This document shows positions 26,610 to 35,478 of a stretch of 64,000 nt of DNA, piece by piece. Positions within the stretch are counted from its first letter, which is position 1, and the number at the start of each line of letters is the position of its first letter. Below the pieces are notes generated by a model. The model had not been told where the DNA came from and searched no databases. It worked only from the letters and a program-made list of their open reading frames with translations. Location: the NCBI GenBank assembly GCA_903885605.1, contig CAISJD010000065.1:54942-118941 (forward strand), given 5' to 3'. The translations under genes were made by a program, and so were the position numbers. The stretch is from an uncultured Chthonomonas sp. GTDB lineage: Bacteria; Armatimonadota; Chthonomonadetes; Chthonomonadales; CAJBBX01.

Positions 26610-27254
26610 ATGCCGTCGTCCAGCAAACGCTCCGATGACCATGGGGTGTCTCACGCAGACGGCGGCACATCACGCCCGGCGGCGCCGCCAGACTGGCTAC
26701 TGGTCGAGCGTTGCCTCAATGGAGACGGTCGGGCGTGGGCCCTTGTCGTCAACCGCTACGAGGCGCTTGTTTTCACAGTGGCCCGTCGCTCCGGCCTGCG
26801 GGCAGACGAAGCAGAAGACGTCATGCAGGATGTGTTCTACATCCTGATGAACAACCTCTGCGCACTACGCGACAGCACACGTATCGGAGGCTGGCTCGCC
26901 ACAACCACGCGGCACGAGGCGTGGCGCAGGATCCGCCGACGGCCCCACGTCATGCAGAGCGACCTGGAACCCTCGGCATGGGAGCAGATGCTCGGCGACG
27001 GTGGCAGGTCCGCCGAGAGCATGTCTCCGGAATCCGTGATGGACAGGATGCAGGATCGCGCACTTATCGAGGAAGCCCTTCAGCGCCTGACCCCTGACTG
27101 CAAGCGCCTGCTACAGGCCCTCTTCAGCACCAATGAGCCGCTCAGCTACCAGGTCATCTCGGCTACCCTAGAGATGCCGATAGGAAGTATTGGGCCCACG
27201 CGCAAACGGTGCCTCGATCGGCTCGCGAAGGTGCTCAGCGAAATCGGCTTCTGA
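26610..27254 (+). CDS. ECF-type sigma-70 family RNA polymerase sigma factor
   Basis: 214-residue two-domain sigma factor. Region 2 (about 30-105) reads LVVNRYEALVFTVARRSGL, then ADEAEDVMQDVFYILMNNL and GGWLATTTRHEAWRRIRR, the core-binding and -10 recognition helices. A 50-residue linker leads to region 4 (about 148-212): ALIEEALQRLTPDCKRLLQAL and LEMPIGSIGPTRKRCLDRL, the -35-binding helix-turn-helix. No zinc-finger anti-sigma gene follows. Two plus-strand genes come next: a small protein and a TPR-CHAT protease, the latter probably controlling or controlled by this factor. SD AGGTGA. Confidence 0.9.
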   Translation: MPSSSKRSDDHGVSHADGGTSRPAAPPDWLLVERCLNGDGRAWALVVNRYEALVFTVARRSGLRADEAEDVMQDVFYILMNNLCALRDSTRIGGWLATTTRHEAWRRIRRRPHVMQSDLEPSAWEQMLGDGGRSAESMSPESVMDRMQDRALIEEALQRLTPDCKRLLQALFSTNEPLSYQVISATLEMPIGSIGPTRKRCLDRLAKVLSEIGF

Positions 27255-27311
27255 GGGTATCAGACCGGATGTCCGTCGGCTCTTGCTTGGTGAGAGAGCG
27301 AGTTGGCGGTC

Positions 27312-27368
27312 GGTCCGGTTAGTCGAACCGATCCTCTGGATCGGGTCATCTGGATCGGCCGCGTTTTT
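27312..27368 (+). promoter_or_regulatory. Competing hairpins and U-run between the sigma gene and the next gene
   Basis: CCGATCC (27328-27334) can pair with GGATCGG at 27338-27344 (3-base loop) or with a second copy at 27352-27358, which is followed by CCGCG and a TTTTT run (27364-27368). It can also pair backwards within GGTCCGGTT (27312-27320). The mutually exclusive folds and U-run suggest an attenuator or partial terminator limiting read-through from the sigma gene. Confidence 0.45.
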
Positions 27369-27484
27369 CCAGATACTAACCAACCTGCTACTCATGACCT
27401 GGTAAGAGGGCCCGCATGGAGCTGATGAGAGAGGGTGCCGTCGATGCACAGGCCGGTATGGCTTGGTCTCGAACGGAGGACGCG

Positions 27485-28012
27485 ATGGACAGAGGTTCCG
27501 AAACATCTGCGGCCGGTTCTATGCCGGCCTCCATGCTCTCCCGAGTGGAGGCAGCCATGGCTCTGCCCCCGCTGGAGCATGCGTCTCGCAAGTCGGTCGC
27601 CAAGGTCAAGCTGGCGTTTACGGTGCAGTATGCTCGGAAGGCAGTTGCCCGACTGGCCGGGAAGCTGGTGCTTGACACCAATGATCCGGTACTATTCCCC
27701 GTGAGAGATCGCGGCATCTGTCCGCGTCGTCTCCAACGGTTCGAGGCCGGCTCGTATATGGTCGACCTGTTCTCGGAAGAGGACGCGCCGGGCATGTGGG
27801 CCGTCATTGGAGCGGTGTTTGACACCAGTGGCTTAGGGAACGTTGTTCCCGCGGTTGATGCCCGTCTGGCACACCGTGGCCGGCTTTCGTTGCCGGCAGA
27901 CTGCGGCCATACAGGTTTCACTATCCAGTCTGTCCCGGCCGGCACCTACGACATGAGGGTGCGGTTGCCAGACGCGGAGGTGCTGGTTCAATCCGTTCAG
28001 ATAGGGTACTAA
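27485..28012 (+). CDS. Small unknown protein between ECF sigma and TPR-CHAT genes
   Basis: 175 residues from ATG 27485, which has GGAGG six bases upstream. ATG 27416 would add 23 residues and has a weaker SD. I do not recognise a named family. The N-terminus is a short helical region (MLSRVEAAMALPPLEHA). The rest looks beta-rich: FEAGSYMVDLFSEED, AVIGAVFDTSG and a C-terminal VPAGTYDMRVRLPDAEVLV, resembling the last strands of a carboxypeptidase-regulatory or transthyretin-like fold. There is no signal peptide or membrane segment. By position it could be an anti-sigma factor, a protease substrate or an adaptor, as Csx30 is in type III-E CRISPR loci. That is inference only. The CHAT gene starts 10 bp downstream. 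Confidence 0.7.
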   Translation: MDRGSETSAAGSMPASMLSRVEAAMALPPLEHASRKSVAKVKLAFTVQYARKAVARLAGKLVLDTNDPVLFPVRDRGICPRRLQRFEAGSYMVDLFSEEDAPGMWAVIGAVFDTSGLGNVVPAVDARLAHRGRLSLPADCGHTGFTIQSVPAGTYDMRVRLPDAEVLVQSVQIGY

Positions 28013-28021
28013 CCGAGGTCC

Positions 28022-30820
28022 GTGCACTCCACACCCAGCAGTGACGGTGGTGGGAAGACGGTCGGCGTTGACGTACTTGGCGCCGACCGTTTTCGCACGT
28101 CAGCGCAACCCGACACCGAGGCGCTCACGCCACAACAGATCGGCGAGCTTCGCGCCGCCAGTGTGGCGGCGCGCGAACTGGGCCGCGAGCTGCGGCGGGC
28201 GAAGGCCGACTACAAGGCGGCGCTCCACCACTTCCAGGAAGCGCAGGCGCTGGCACAACGCGCCGGGGATGCCAAGCTAGCCGCCGAGGTCATGGTTGGA
28301 GCCGTCGACTGCCTGAACCAGTTAGGCAGGTCCCAGGAGGCAGATGGACTGGCGGACCAACTGGCCGACCAGTACAACCGGCTGGGCATGGGCCTTGAGG
28401 CCGCCAAGCTGGACGTCAACCGTGGCATTGGTCTCCTCCACATGGGCCGATGTGAGCAGGCGAGTGAGCTCTTCGCCCGCGCCCTTCCCTGCATACTCCG
28501 CGATGGCGAACCGTACGCCCAGGCATTCGTACTGAACAACCTCGCAGCGGCGCTGACCCGGCTCAGCCGCCTGGATAAGGCCCTGCCCCTGCTGCATGCG
28601 GCACAGAGCATCTTTGAGCGCATCGAGCAGGATATCAGCGCCGCCAAAGTGCAGGCCAATATCGGCTATCTCTGCTACGTCCGCGGCGCCTATGCCGAGG
28701 CAGTGGCTGCGCTGCGCAGGACGCGCGACGCCCTGATGGAGCTCAAGAGCATCGACGGGAGCGATCACCACGACGTTGATCTGGCGCTCTGCGACGCCGA
28801 TATGGCCGATGTCCAGCGTGAAGCGAACCTGCGCACCGAGTCTCTGACCTCGTATGACAACGCCATTCGGCACTTTCCGCTTCACCAGCAGCCTGTCCAA
28901 CGAGCGCGAGCACAGGTGAACCGTGCGCGGCTCCTTGCCAACATGGGACGTGTGCCCGAGGCCAACCAGGCCCTGACCGAGGCCGATGCCGCCTTCGCGG
29001 AGATTGGCGCAGATGAGTTGCGTGGCATGGTGCGGCTCGTACGGGCATTCCTCGCCTGGTCCCAGGCAGACACCGAGAAGGCGGCCAGGTCCGCCGAGGA
29101 AGCGGTCAGCCTGCTGAGTGACCGGGGCCAGCGTGCCTGGCGTGCGCACGCGCGGTTCATCCTCGCCGACCTGCAACTGCGTCAGGGCAACAACGCCATA
29201 CGACAGATGGCGCTGGCCGCGGCTGACGCGCGGCGGTGGGGGCAGTACGCGGTAGTGAGCGCCGCCCAACTAGCCATCGGCGAGTACCATGAGCGCCGGG
29301 GTGAGTCCGCACCGGCGCTAAGGCGGTACCGCCGCGCTGTCGACGCGCTGGAGCACGCACGAAGCCTCATGCCCGTCGAGTACATGAACGTGGCTTTCAT
29401 AGGCGACAGGATCGACTCCTACGAGAGGCTCGTGGGGGCGCTCCTTCGGCGGAACAAGCCGGTACACCTGGCAGAAGCCCTCCAGGTCCTCGAAAAATCC
29501 AAGTCGCGCCTGCTCTTGGAGCGCATCCGAGCCAACCAGCTCTCCAGCCTCCCCGCCGACACTGAGCAGGCGGGGCCGCGTCAGACGGAGCTGAGCGAGG
29601 TACGCGCACGCATCGCGCAGATCAACCACGGGCTTACGGGCACCGACACCGGCGAACGTGATGTGACGCCCGGCCGTGATGCCAATCCCCAGGCGTCACT
29701 GCGCGCCCTGGAGGCGCGGTACACCGAGCTACTCAACGACGCTGAGTTGGGGAAAGAACTGGGCCTGGCTGGTCACGAGCTCACCAACGATTTGCCGACG
29801 CCGGAGCAGATTCAGACGGCAATCGCTGAAGACGAGACCCTTGTGGAGTTCTTCAGCTACGACGGCAAGTACCGTGCCCTCGTGATCGACAAGTCGGGCA
29901 TCCGTGCCAGCCGGGCACTCGCGTCCGTGACCGATGTCGCGTTGATGGCCCGGCGGCTCAGGTTTGAGCTCATGCGCGCCATGGCACGGGACGCGACCTA
30001 CACCAGGCTGGAGCCGATGTTCATCGAGCAGGCCGAACATGTGTTGCAGGAGCTCTATGACGGCCTCATGCGTGCCCTCGAGCACCTGATCCATGGCAAG
30101 AAAGTGACCATTATCCCGCATCGGGAACTGAACGGGCTTCCCTTCCACGCGCTGCTGGACGGATCGACTGCCGTCGGCGAGCGCTGGGAGGTCGCCTATG
30201 CCCCGGCCGCCGCCATCTGGCTGATCACCAAGGACCAGGGCGCCGGCGCCTCTGACTACAGGGACCCTCCGCTCCTCCTCGCGCCGCACACACCGGACCT
30301 CGCCTACCCGAAGGAAGAGGTCAAGGCCATCGGCAGGATCCTCGGCGATGCGGAGGTTGTGGTCGGACTGGAGTGTACACGGGCGGGGTTCCCTGCCCTG
30401 GCTACCGGACGGCGCATAGTACACATGGCATCGCACGGCAGGTTCAACCGAGGCAACGCGCTCCTCTCCAGCATCGAGTTCCCGGACGACGACCTGATGG
30501 TGGTGGACCTCTACAAGATGCGCCTCAACTGCGACCTGGTGACGCTATCGGCCTGCCTGACCGGGACATCGGCTGTCGCCGGGCTCGATGAGGCCATGGG
30601 CATGGTGCGAGGGTTCATCGCGGCAGGCGTGCGCTCGCTGGTCGTCAGCTACTGGCAAGTCGATGACGCCGGCACGACGGCCCTGATGGAGCGTTTCTAC
30701 ACGCATCTCAAGGCGGGCATGACCAAGGCCGCAGCCCTGCAGGCGGCCCAGCGGGACATCCGCGCCTCAATGCCGCATCCCTTCTTCTGGGGAGCCTTCG
30801 CGCTCGTCGGCGGCAGGTAG
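28022..30820 (+). CDS. TPR-CHAT protein, caspase-like protease with intact His-Cys dyad
   Basis: 932-residue cytosolic protein. Residues about 30-470 are tandem tetratricopeptide-like repeats (for example ASELFARALPCILRDGEPYAQ and SYDNAIRHFPLHQQPVQ). A helical linker with ALQVLEKSKSRLLLERIR follows, a stretch common before CHAT domains. The CHAT domain (about 640-932) has VHMASHGRF with His805 and TLSACLTG with Cys845, the caspase/separase-like dyad, then AMGMVRGFIAAGVRSLVVSYW and HPFFWGAFALVG at the end, as in active CHAT proteases. The TPRs probably sense a partner that releases activity. The GTG start at 28022 has only a weak SD (CGAGG). It is the last gene of the sigma / small protein / CHAT set, with a strong terminator after it. 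Confidence 0.9.
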   Translation: MHSTPSSDGGGKTVGVDVLGADRFRTSAQPDTEALTPQQIGELRAASVAARELGRELRRAKADYKAALHHFQEAQALAQRAGDAKLAAEVMVGAVDCLNQLGRSQEADGLADQLADQYNRLGMGLEAAKLDVNRGIGLLHMGRCEQASELFARALPCILRDGEPYAQAFVLNNLAAALTRLSRLDKALPLLHAAQSIFERIEQDISAAKVQANIGYLCYVRGAYAEAVAALRRTRDALMELKSIDGSDHHDVDLALCDADMADVQREANLRTESLTSYDNAIRHFPLHQQPVQRARAQVNRARLLANMGRVPEANQALTEADAAFAEIGADELRGMVRLVRAFLAWSQADTEKAARSAEEAVSLLSDRGQRAWRAHARFILADLQLRQGNNAIRQMALAAADARRWGQYAVVSAAQLAIGEYHERRGESAPALRRYRRAVDALEHARSLMPVEYMNVAFIGDRIDSYERLVGALLRRNKPVHLAEALQVLEKSKSRLLLERIRANQLSSLPADTEQAGPRQTELSEVRARIAQINHGLTGTDTGERDVTPGRDANPQASLRALEARYTELLNDAELGKELGLAGHELTNDLPTPEQIQTAIAEDETLVEFFSYDGKYRALVIDKSGIRASRALASVTDVALMARRLRFELMRAMARDATYTRLEPMFIEQAEHVLQELYDGLMRALEHLIHGKKVTIIPHRELNGLPFHALLDGSTAVGERWEVAYAPAAAIWLITKDQGAGASDYRDPPLLLAPHTPDLAYPKEEVKAIGRILGDAEVVVGLECTRAGFPALATGRRIVHMASHGRFNRGNALLSSIEFPDDDLMVVDLYKMRLNCDLVTLSACLTGTSAVAGLDEAMGMVRGFIAAGVRSLVVSYWQVDDAGTTALMERFYTHLKAGMTKAAALQAAQRDIRASMPHPFFWGAFALVGGR

Positions 30821-30841
30821 CCGGCGGGCGGCCACCAAAGC

Positions 30842-30881
30842 GAAGCCCCGCCGGCCACCATGCGGTGATCGGCGGGGCTTC
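30842..30881. terminator. Bidirectional terminator between CHAT and phosphofructokinase genes
   Basis: Perfect 12-bp arms GAAGCCCCGCCG and CGGCGGGGCTTC with an inner CCACC/GGTG pairing, placed between convergent stops. Confidence 0.75.
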
Positions 30882-30903
30882 ACGGTCCTTGGCTCCGAAG
30901 GGC

Positions 30904-32226
30904 TTACAGCCCCGCGACGGGTGCGTACTCCTCGCGGAAGGCCTCGGCCGTCATCAGGGCGGCGGCGGCCATGGCGGAGACGAGCCCCTCGTCCTGCATG
31001 TCCTCGGCCTCAAGCCGCGTCATGACCGACCGGGCGGCCCGGTAGGTGTCCTGGTTCAGGTTGACGCGACGCACGGAAGTCTTGCCGGTCTCCATGTTGA
31101 GGATGTCGGTGAACGGGATGGGCACGGCCTCGCCTGACTGCACAGACATCATGGCGCCGCCGCCGTACGTCGCTCCGCCCAACGCGAGCAGGTAGCGCAC
31201 AGCCCCCCAGCTCAGCTGCTGCACGTAGTCCACGTCGAAGGGCACCGGCTCGGCGCAACGAAGCTCATAGCCGATGGTCACGTCGGTGAAGGTCAGCTTG
31301 TCGGCTCGGGCCGCGAACCGCTCCTTCAGGCGGCGCTTCAGGATCAGGCCCAGCGGCACCTCACCCAGGCGGAAGTGGCCATGCTCGTCATAGTCCACTT
31401 CAACGATGGGGGCCATCTTGGAGAGCTCATCCTCCATCAAGACGCCCACACCCTCAGCCACGACGGCCACCCCTGACGTCTGGCCCTTGGCCCGAGCCTT
31501 GAAGACGGCGCCCTCAATGATCTTGCAGAGCGTGTCGATGCTGCAGGCAGGCTTGCCCTCGCGCACCCCGGGGAACTCCTCGGGGATGATGGTCAGGTCG
31601 GCCCCGCCCACAACGCCCATGCCCTGCGCCAGGTGACCTGCGGTGCGGCCCATGGCAACCACGACATACCAGCGGCCGGCGGTCTTGGCATCCTCGACAA
31701 GGTTCTTCACCAGCAGCGAACCGAAGTACCGGGCGGTGTTGTAGCCGAACGTGGGGGCGTTGCCGGGAAGCGGCAGGTCGTTGTCGATGGTCTTGGGCAC
31801 GTGGACGACGCGGATCTCGCCGGCCAGGACCTCTGAGGTACGGTACGCGCTGAACGCGGTATCGTCGCCGCCGATGGTCACCAGGTAGTCCAGCCCCATC
31901 GTGCGGAGGGCGGAGGCCACCTTGTCCATCTTGTCCTGCCCGGTGACCTTGTCCTTCTTGGTCGGGTTGTCGCGCGCGGTGCGCAGGACTGAGCCGCCCC
32001 GCAGGCGCACCTGCTGCGCGAGCTCTTCGGTCATGTTGATGGTCTTGGTGCCGTCGCCCTTGGAGAGGTGCTTGAAGCCCTCCAGGATACCCACGACTTC
32101 CAGTCCGTTCCTGAGCGCCTCGATGGTAGCGCCGGCGATGACGCCGTTGATGCCGGGCGCGGGCCCGCCGCCGACCAGGATGCCGAGGCGCTTCCTGGGC
32201 TGCGCCGGCTGTGAGTTCTCCGACAT
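30904..32226 (-). CDS. pfp: Pyrophosphate-dependent phosphofructokinase
   Basis: 440-residue phosphofructokinase-family enzyme phosphorylating fructose 6-phosphate, probably with PPi rather than ATP. GILVGGGPAPGINGVI is the phosphate loop. GGDDT (Asp122 where ATP enzymes have Gly) and PKTIDND (Lys145 where ATP enzymes have Gly) are the two residues that define PPi specificity. MGRTAGHLA and a later IGYELRCAEPVPFD region are also typical. ATG 32226 has AAGGAG upstream. PPi use makes the step reversible, relevant to both glycolysis and gluconeogenesis. The DegT gene lies 28 bp upstream on the same strand. Confidence 0.9.
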   Translation of the reverse strand: MSENSQPAQPRKRLGILVGGGPAPGINGVIAGATIEALRNGLEVVGILEGFKHLSKGDGTKTINMTEELAQQVRLRGGSVLRTARDNPTKKDKVTGQDKMDKVASALRTMGLDYLVTIGGDDTAFSAYRTSEVLAGEIRVVHVPKTIDNDLPLPGNAPTFGYNTARYFGSLLVKNLVEDAKTAGRWYVVVAMGRTAGHLAQGMGVVGGADLTIIPEEFPGVREGKPACSIDTLCKIIEGAVFKARAKGQTSGVAVVAEGVGVLMEDELSKMAPIVEVDYDEHGHFRLGEVPLGLILKRRLKERFAARADKLTFTDVTIGYELRCAEPVPFDVDYVQQLSWGAVRYLLALGGATYGGGAMMSVQSGEAVPIPFTDILNMETGKTSVRRVNLNQDTYRAARSVMTRLEAEDMQDEGLVSAMAAAALMTAEAFREEYAPVAGL

Positions 32227-32254
32227 GGGTGTGCTCCTTTCCAGGGCCGGCGCG

Positions 32255-33418
32255 CTACTTTCGCGCGCCGTTGAGGATGATATCGCGGGCGGTAGTGACC
32301 ACACGCTCCACTTGTTCGTCGCGCATGAGCGGATAGATGGGCAGGCTAACGGCGGCTTCATACGCGGCCACGGCCAGCGGGTAACGATCTCGCTCAAGAT
32401 GGTAGGTATCGCGCCAGTAGGGGTGCAGGTGGAGCGGAATGAAGTGGACACTGGTGCCGATCCCTCGGCGCGACATCTCCTGGATGAAGGCGTCTCGACT
32501 GACGGCGGCCTCGGCGCCGATCCTGAGGACATATAGGTGCCACGCATGCAGTTCGCCGACGGTGCGCGGCGGCAGCGTCACCGGCAGGTCGACAAAGGCG
32601 GCATCATACCGCTCTGCCATGCACTGCCGAACCTGCTGCATCTGGTAGGCCTTTTTGAGCTGGTGGATACCCAGGGCCGCGGCGATGTCGGTCATGTTGT
32701 ACTTGAAGCCGGGCGCCACCACTTCGTAGTACCAGGAGGGCCGGGTCGAGGTGTACCGGTCAAACGCGTCACGGTCAATGCCGTGGAGGCGCATGATGCG
32801 GCAGCGCTTGGCTATCTTGTGGTCGCGGGTGACGACCATGCCGCCCTCGCCGGTTACGAGGGTCTTTGTGGCATAGAAGCTGAAGACGGTAACGTCGCTC
32901 TCAAGGGCGCCGATCAGGTTGCCGCGCCATGTGGACGGAAGCGCATGCGCGGCGTCCTCCACCACGCGGAGGCCGTGCTTCCTGGCGACCGCCAGGATGG
33001 CATCCATGTCGCAGGAGAGGCCGGCCACGTGAACCGGGACGATCGCTCGCGTCCGCGGCGTGATCGCGGCCTCCAACTGGGCCACATCCATGTTCAGCGT
33101 GTTGGGGTCGATATCGACGAACACCGGATGCGCCCCGAGGTACCGTACCACCTCGGCGGTCGCCGTGAAGGTGTAGGTCGTGGTGATGACCTCGCTGTCG
33201 GGGCCGACACCGATCGCCTCCAGCGCAAGGTGGAGGCCGGCCGTTGCGGAGTTGACCGCGATGGCCTCGGTGCCATTGCCGACGAACTCAGCGAAGTCAG
33301 TCTCAAAGCGCCTGGTCTTCGGACCCGTGGTGAGCCAGCCCGATCGCAGGGACTCCACGACCTCGGCAATCTCTTCCTCGCCCACATCGGGCACGGCGTA
33401 GGGCAGGAAGTCACGCAT
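32255..33418 (-). CDS. DegT/DnrJ/EryC1/StrS-family sugar aminotransferase
   Basis: 387-residue PLP enzyme that aminates a keto-sugar nucleotide or, in some members, dehydrates it. [13 protein letters not shown] and [17 protein letters not shown] are the family N-terminus. VEDAAHAL carries the cofactor Asp, and [17 protein letters not shown] holds the PLP Lys185. [17 protein letters not shown] and [13 protein letters not shown] complete the pattern. The Lys is present, so aminotransferase rather than dehydratase is likely. It follows the GNAT gene by 157 bp, and a DegT-GNAT pair typically makes an N-acylated amino-sugar for surface glycan. Confidence 0.9.
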   Translation of the reverse strand: MRDFLPYAVPDVGEEEIAEVVESLRSGWLTTGPKTRRFETDFAEFVGNGTEAIAVNSATAGLHLALEAIGVGPDSEVITTTYTFTATAEVVRYLGAHPVFVDIDPNTLNMDVAQLEAAITPRTRAIVPVHVAGLSCDMDAILAVARKHGLRVVEDAAHALPSTWRGNLIGALESDVTVFSFYATKTLVTGEGGMVVTRDHKIAKRCRIMRLHGIDRDAFDRYTSTRPSWYYEVVAPGFKYNMTDIAAALGIHQLKKAYQMQQVRQCMAERYDAAFVDLPVTLPPRTVGELHAWHLYVLRIGAEAAVSRDAFIQEMSRRGIGTSVHFIPLHLHPYWRDTYHLERDRYPLAVAAYEAAVSLPIYPLMRDEQVERVVTTARDIILNGARK

Positions 33419-33575
33419 GGCTCACTCTCGCTTCATTGGGTCTCACGTTGCCGCCCTCCGACAATACACGCACCGATGCCTGACACTCTGGTAGCCCGGT
33501 AGATGGGTCGCCCAATCCTTCTCATGCGACCAACACCTTAGGATACCCGCGCGGGTCGGCTGATGATGCGCAGGG

Positions 33576-34217
33576 CTAGCCAGGGGCGCTCCACGGCAGG
33601 GCGGCCTCATACCGCACTTTGCTCTCGCCGCCCGAGCTGACGTAGGCGCCGGTGGCCACGAAGCCCAGACGTACGTAGAACCGGTTCACCCGGTCGTTGT
33701 CCCGCTCGGCGGTGGTCAGGTAGACATGCGTGGCGCCTTGCCCTGAAGCGACCGACATGAACGCGGCGACCAGGGCCTGCCCAAGGCCCCTGCCCGCGCA
33801 CGTTGGGCTGACACCCAGCGACGCCAGCTCGCACGAGTCCTGCGCCGCAGTGAAAACGGTGCGTGGCCGGACCACGCCCTGGGCTGTGCGAAGCAGCCGA
33901 GACCAGAGGCATGGCCGGCGCATGATCCCGACGATGGCACGAACGGCCAGATGCGCGGCATGGACGCGCATGGACGTGTAGAACCTACCCGGGTCCGCGA
34001 AGCCGGCCACGAACCCCTGCACGCCATCGGGCGTATCGGCCACGAGGAGGATGCCGCGGGGATGCGCCAGCACCATGCCGTAGTAGGCGCGCAGGAAGCG
34101 CCGCCCCAACTGCGTCATGAAGAAGTCCGGGAACGCGGCCACGTGCACCCGCACCACACGACCCAGATCGTCCGCCGTAGCCTGGCGCACACGCGGCTCG
34201 GTCCCTGATGGGCTCAT
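33576..34217 (-). CDS. GNAT N-acetyltransferase of a glycan cluster
   Basis: 213-residue GNAT enzyme. VRQATADDLGRVVRVHVAAFP starts the fold. DSCELASLGVSPTCAGRGLGQALV includes the acetyl-CoA loop (CAGRGLG), and AERDNDRVNRFYVRLGF is the typical C-terminal strand-helix. It probably acetylates an amino-sugar. Its ATG overlaps the stop of the GT4 gene (ATGA), so the two are translationally coupled, and the DegT aminotransferase follows. The alpha5 region MRRPCLWSRLLR is unusually basic. Confidence 0.8.
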   Translation of the reverse strand: MSPSGTEPRVRQATADDLGRVVRVHVAAFPDFFMTQLGRRFLRAYYGMVLAHPRGILLVADTPDGVQGFVAGFADPGRFYTSMRVHAAHLAVRAIVGIMRRPCLWSRLLRTAQGVVRPRTVFTAAQDSCELASLGVSPTCAGRGLGQALVAAFMSVASGQGATHVYLTTAERDNDRVNRFYVRLGFVATGAYVSSGGESKVRYEAALPWSAPG

Positions 34218-35443
34218 CGCCGTCCCTCTTCGACGGCAGAACGCAAGACACCCTCGGCCCGCCGAACGCAGGCCTCCCGCGAGAGGTGCGCCTCCACGTG
34301 GGCTCGACCCAATACGCCCATCTGCCGTGCCCGCCCGGGATCTGACGCCAGAGATCTGATGGACTGCGCGAGGGCTCCTGCGTCGCCCGCAGCCGTCACC
34401 AGGCCGGCGCCGGCGGAGGAGATCAACTGCGGGGCGTCGCCCGCGAGCGGTATCGCCGCAGCGATGGGCCTACCGGCGGCCATAATGGTTGGGATCTTGG
34501 AGGGCACCGTCGGGGTCCTAACCTCGGGCCTCAGGGTGACCAGACCCACGTCACAGGCGTGGAGCGCCTCGGCGTACCGGTCCTGCGGCAGCATGGGAAC
34601 GAACTGAACGTTCGTCAGGCCTTCGGCTTGCTCCTGAAGCGCGCGCTTGTCTACCCCGTCGCCGACGAGCACGAAGCGCACAGACGGATCGTCCGCAAGC
34701 AGCCGGGCGGCGTCAACCACCACCGAGATGCCCTGCGAACTCCCCATGGTGCCGGCGAAGAGCGCTACGAACCGATCGCCGAGGCCGTGCTCCGCCCGAA
34801 ACGCGTTGTCGCGCGGGGCGGGGCGAATGGCCTCCGTGTCCACCCAGTTCGGGACGACGCTGACGCGGTCGGCGCGCGCACCACGGCTCACCACATGGGC
34901 CCTGTTGCCTTCAGACATGACGGTGATGCGATCGGCGCGCCTGTAGAGCTTGCGCTCCATATCTTCGAACAGCCGGATCAGCCCGCGATGCGTGAGGACG
35001 CCGAGGTCCACCATGCTCTGCGGGAAGAGGTCCTGCACCGAGGCCACCCATGGAATGCGCCCCGAACGAGCGGCCAGCCGCGCGGCGGCGCCCATGAGCA
35101 CGGGCGGCGTCACGGTGTAGACGACGTCGAAGGGCGGAAGCATACGCCCACGAAGGCCGTAGACCGGCGGCGCCAGAAGCTGCACCAGTCCGCGGCTGAG
35201 GCTGGAGCCGCCGTAGTTGTTCGGTGCCTTGATCCGCAGCACACGCACGCCGCCCATGCGCTCCTCGCGCATCATGCCGCCCCGGTACTCGGGCGGCATC
35301 TCGGGCAGGTTGTAGCGCGGGAAACCGGTGACGACCGTCACGCCATGCCCCCACTCAGCCAGCGTCCGGGCGAACTCGTAAGCCAGATGCGGCCCAGATC
35401 CGATCTCCGGCACAAAGTAGGCCGAGAGGAACAGGATACGCAT
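34214..35443 (-). CDS. Family 4 glycosyltransferase, WbuB-like
   Basis: 409-residue GT-B enzyme. MRILFLSAYFVPEIGSGPHL with the N-terminal Gly loop and TVVTGFPRYN resemble WbuB-type fucosyl- or N-acetyl-fucosaminyl transferases. VASVQDLFPQSMVDLGVL is a further WbuB-like stretch. The donor domain has VALFAGTMGSSQGISVVVDA, a VPSKIPTIMAAGRPIAAAI region in place of the usual E-x7-E glutamates, and AGDAGALAQSI. Start at 35443; no good SD. It overlaps the GNAT gene by four bases and lies 35 bp after UppP, so it acts in a lipid-linked glycan cluster. Confidence 0.85.
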   Translation of the reverse strand: MRILFLSAYFVPEIGSGPHLAYEFARTLAEWGHGVTVVTGFPRYNLPEMPPEYRGGMMREERMGGVRVLRIKAPNNYGGSSLSRGLVQLLAPPVYGLRGRMLPPFDVVYTVTPPVLMGAAARLAARSGRIPWVASVQDLFPQSMVDLGVLTHRGLIRLFEDMERKLYRRADRITVMSEGNRAHVVSRGARADRVSVVPNWVDTEAIRPAPRDNAFRAEHGLGDRFVALFAGTMGSSQGISVVVDAARLLADDPSVRFVLVGDGVDKRALQEQAEGLTNVQFVPMLPQDRYAEALHACDVGLVTLRPEVRTPTVPSKIPTIMAAGRPIAAAIPLAGDAPQLISSAGAGLVTAAGDAGALAQSIRSLASDPGRARQMGVLGRAHVEAHLSREACVRRAEGVLRSAVEEGRR

Positions 35444-35478
35444 GGGCCTGCCGTCACAGTCCCGCCCCGGGCCTGCGG

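Noticed and set aside
25348..31000. Type III-E CRISPR locus around the TPR-CHAT and sigma genes
   Set aside because: No repeat-spacer array, no Cas7-11-like gene and no adaptation genes were found near them. Only the sigma and TPR-CHAT parts are shared.
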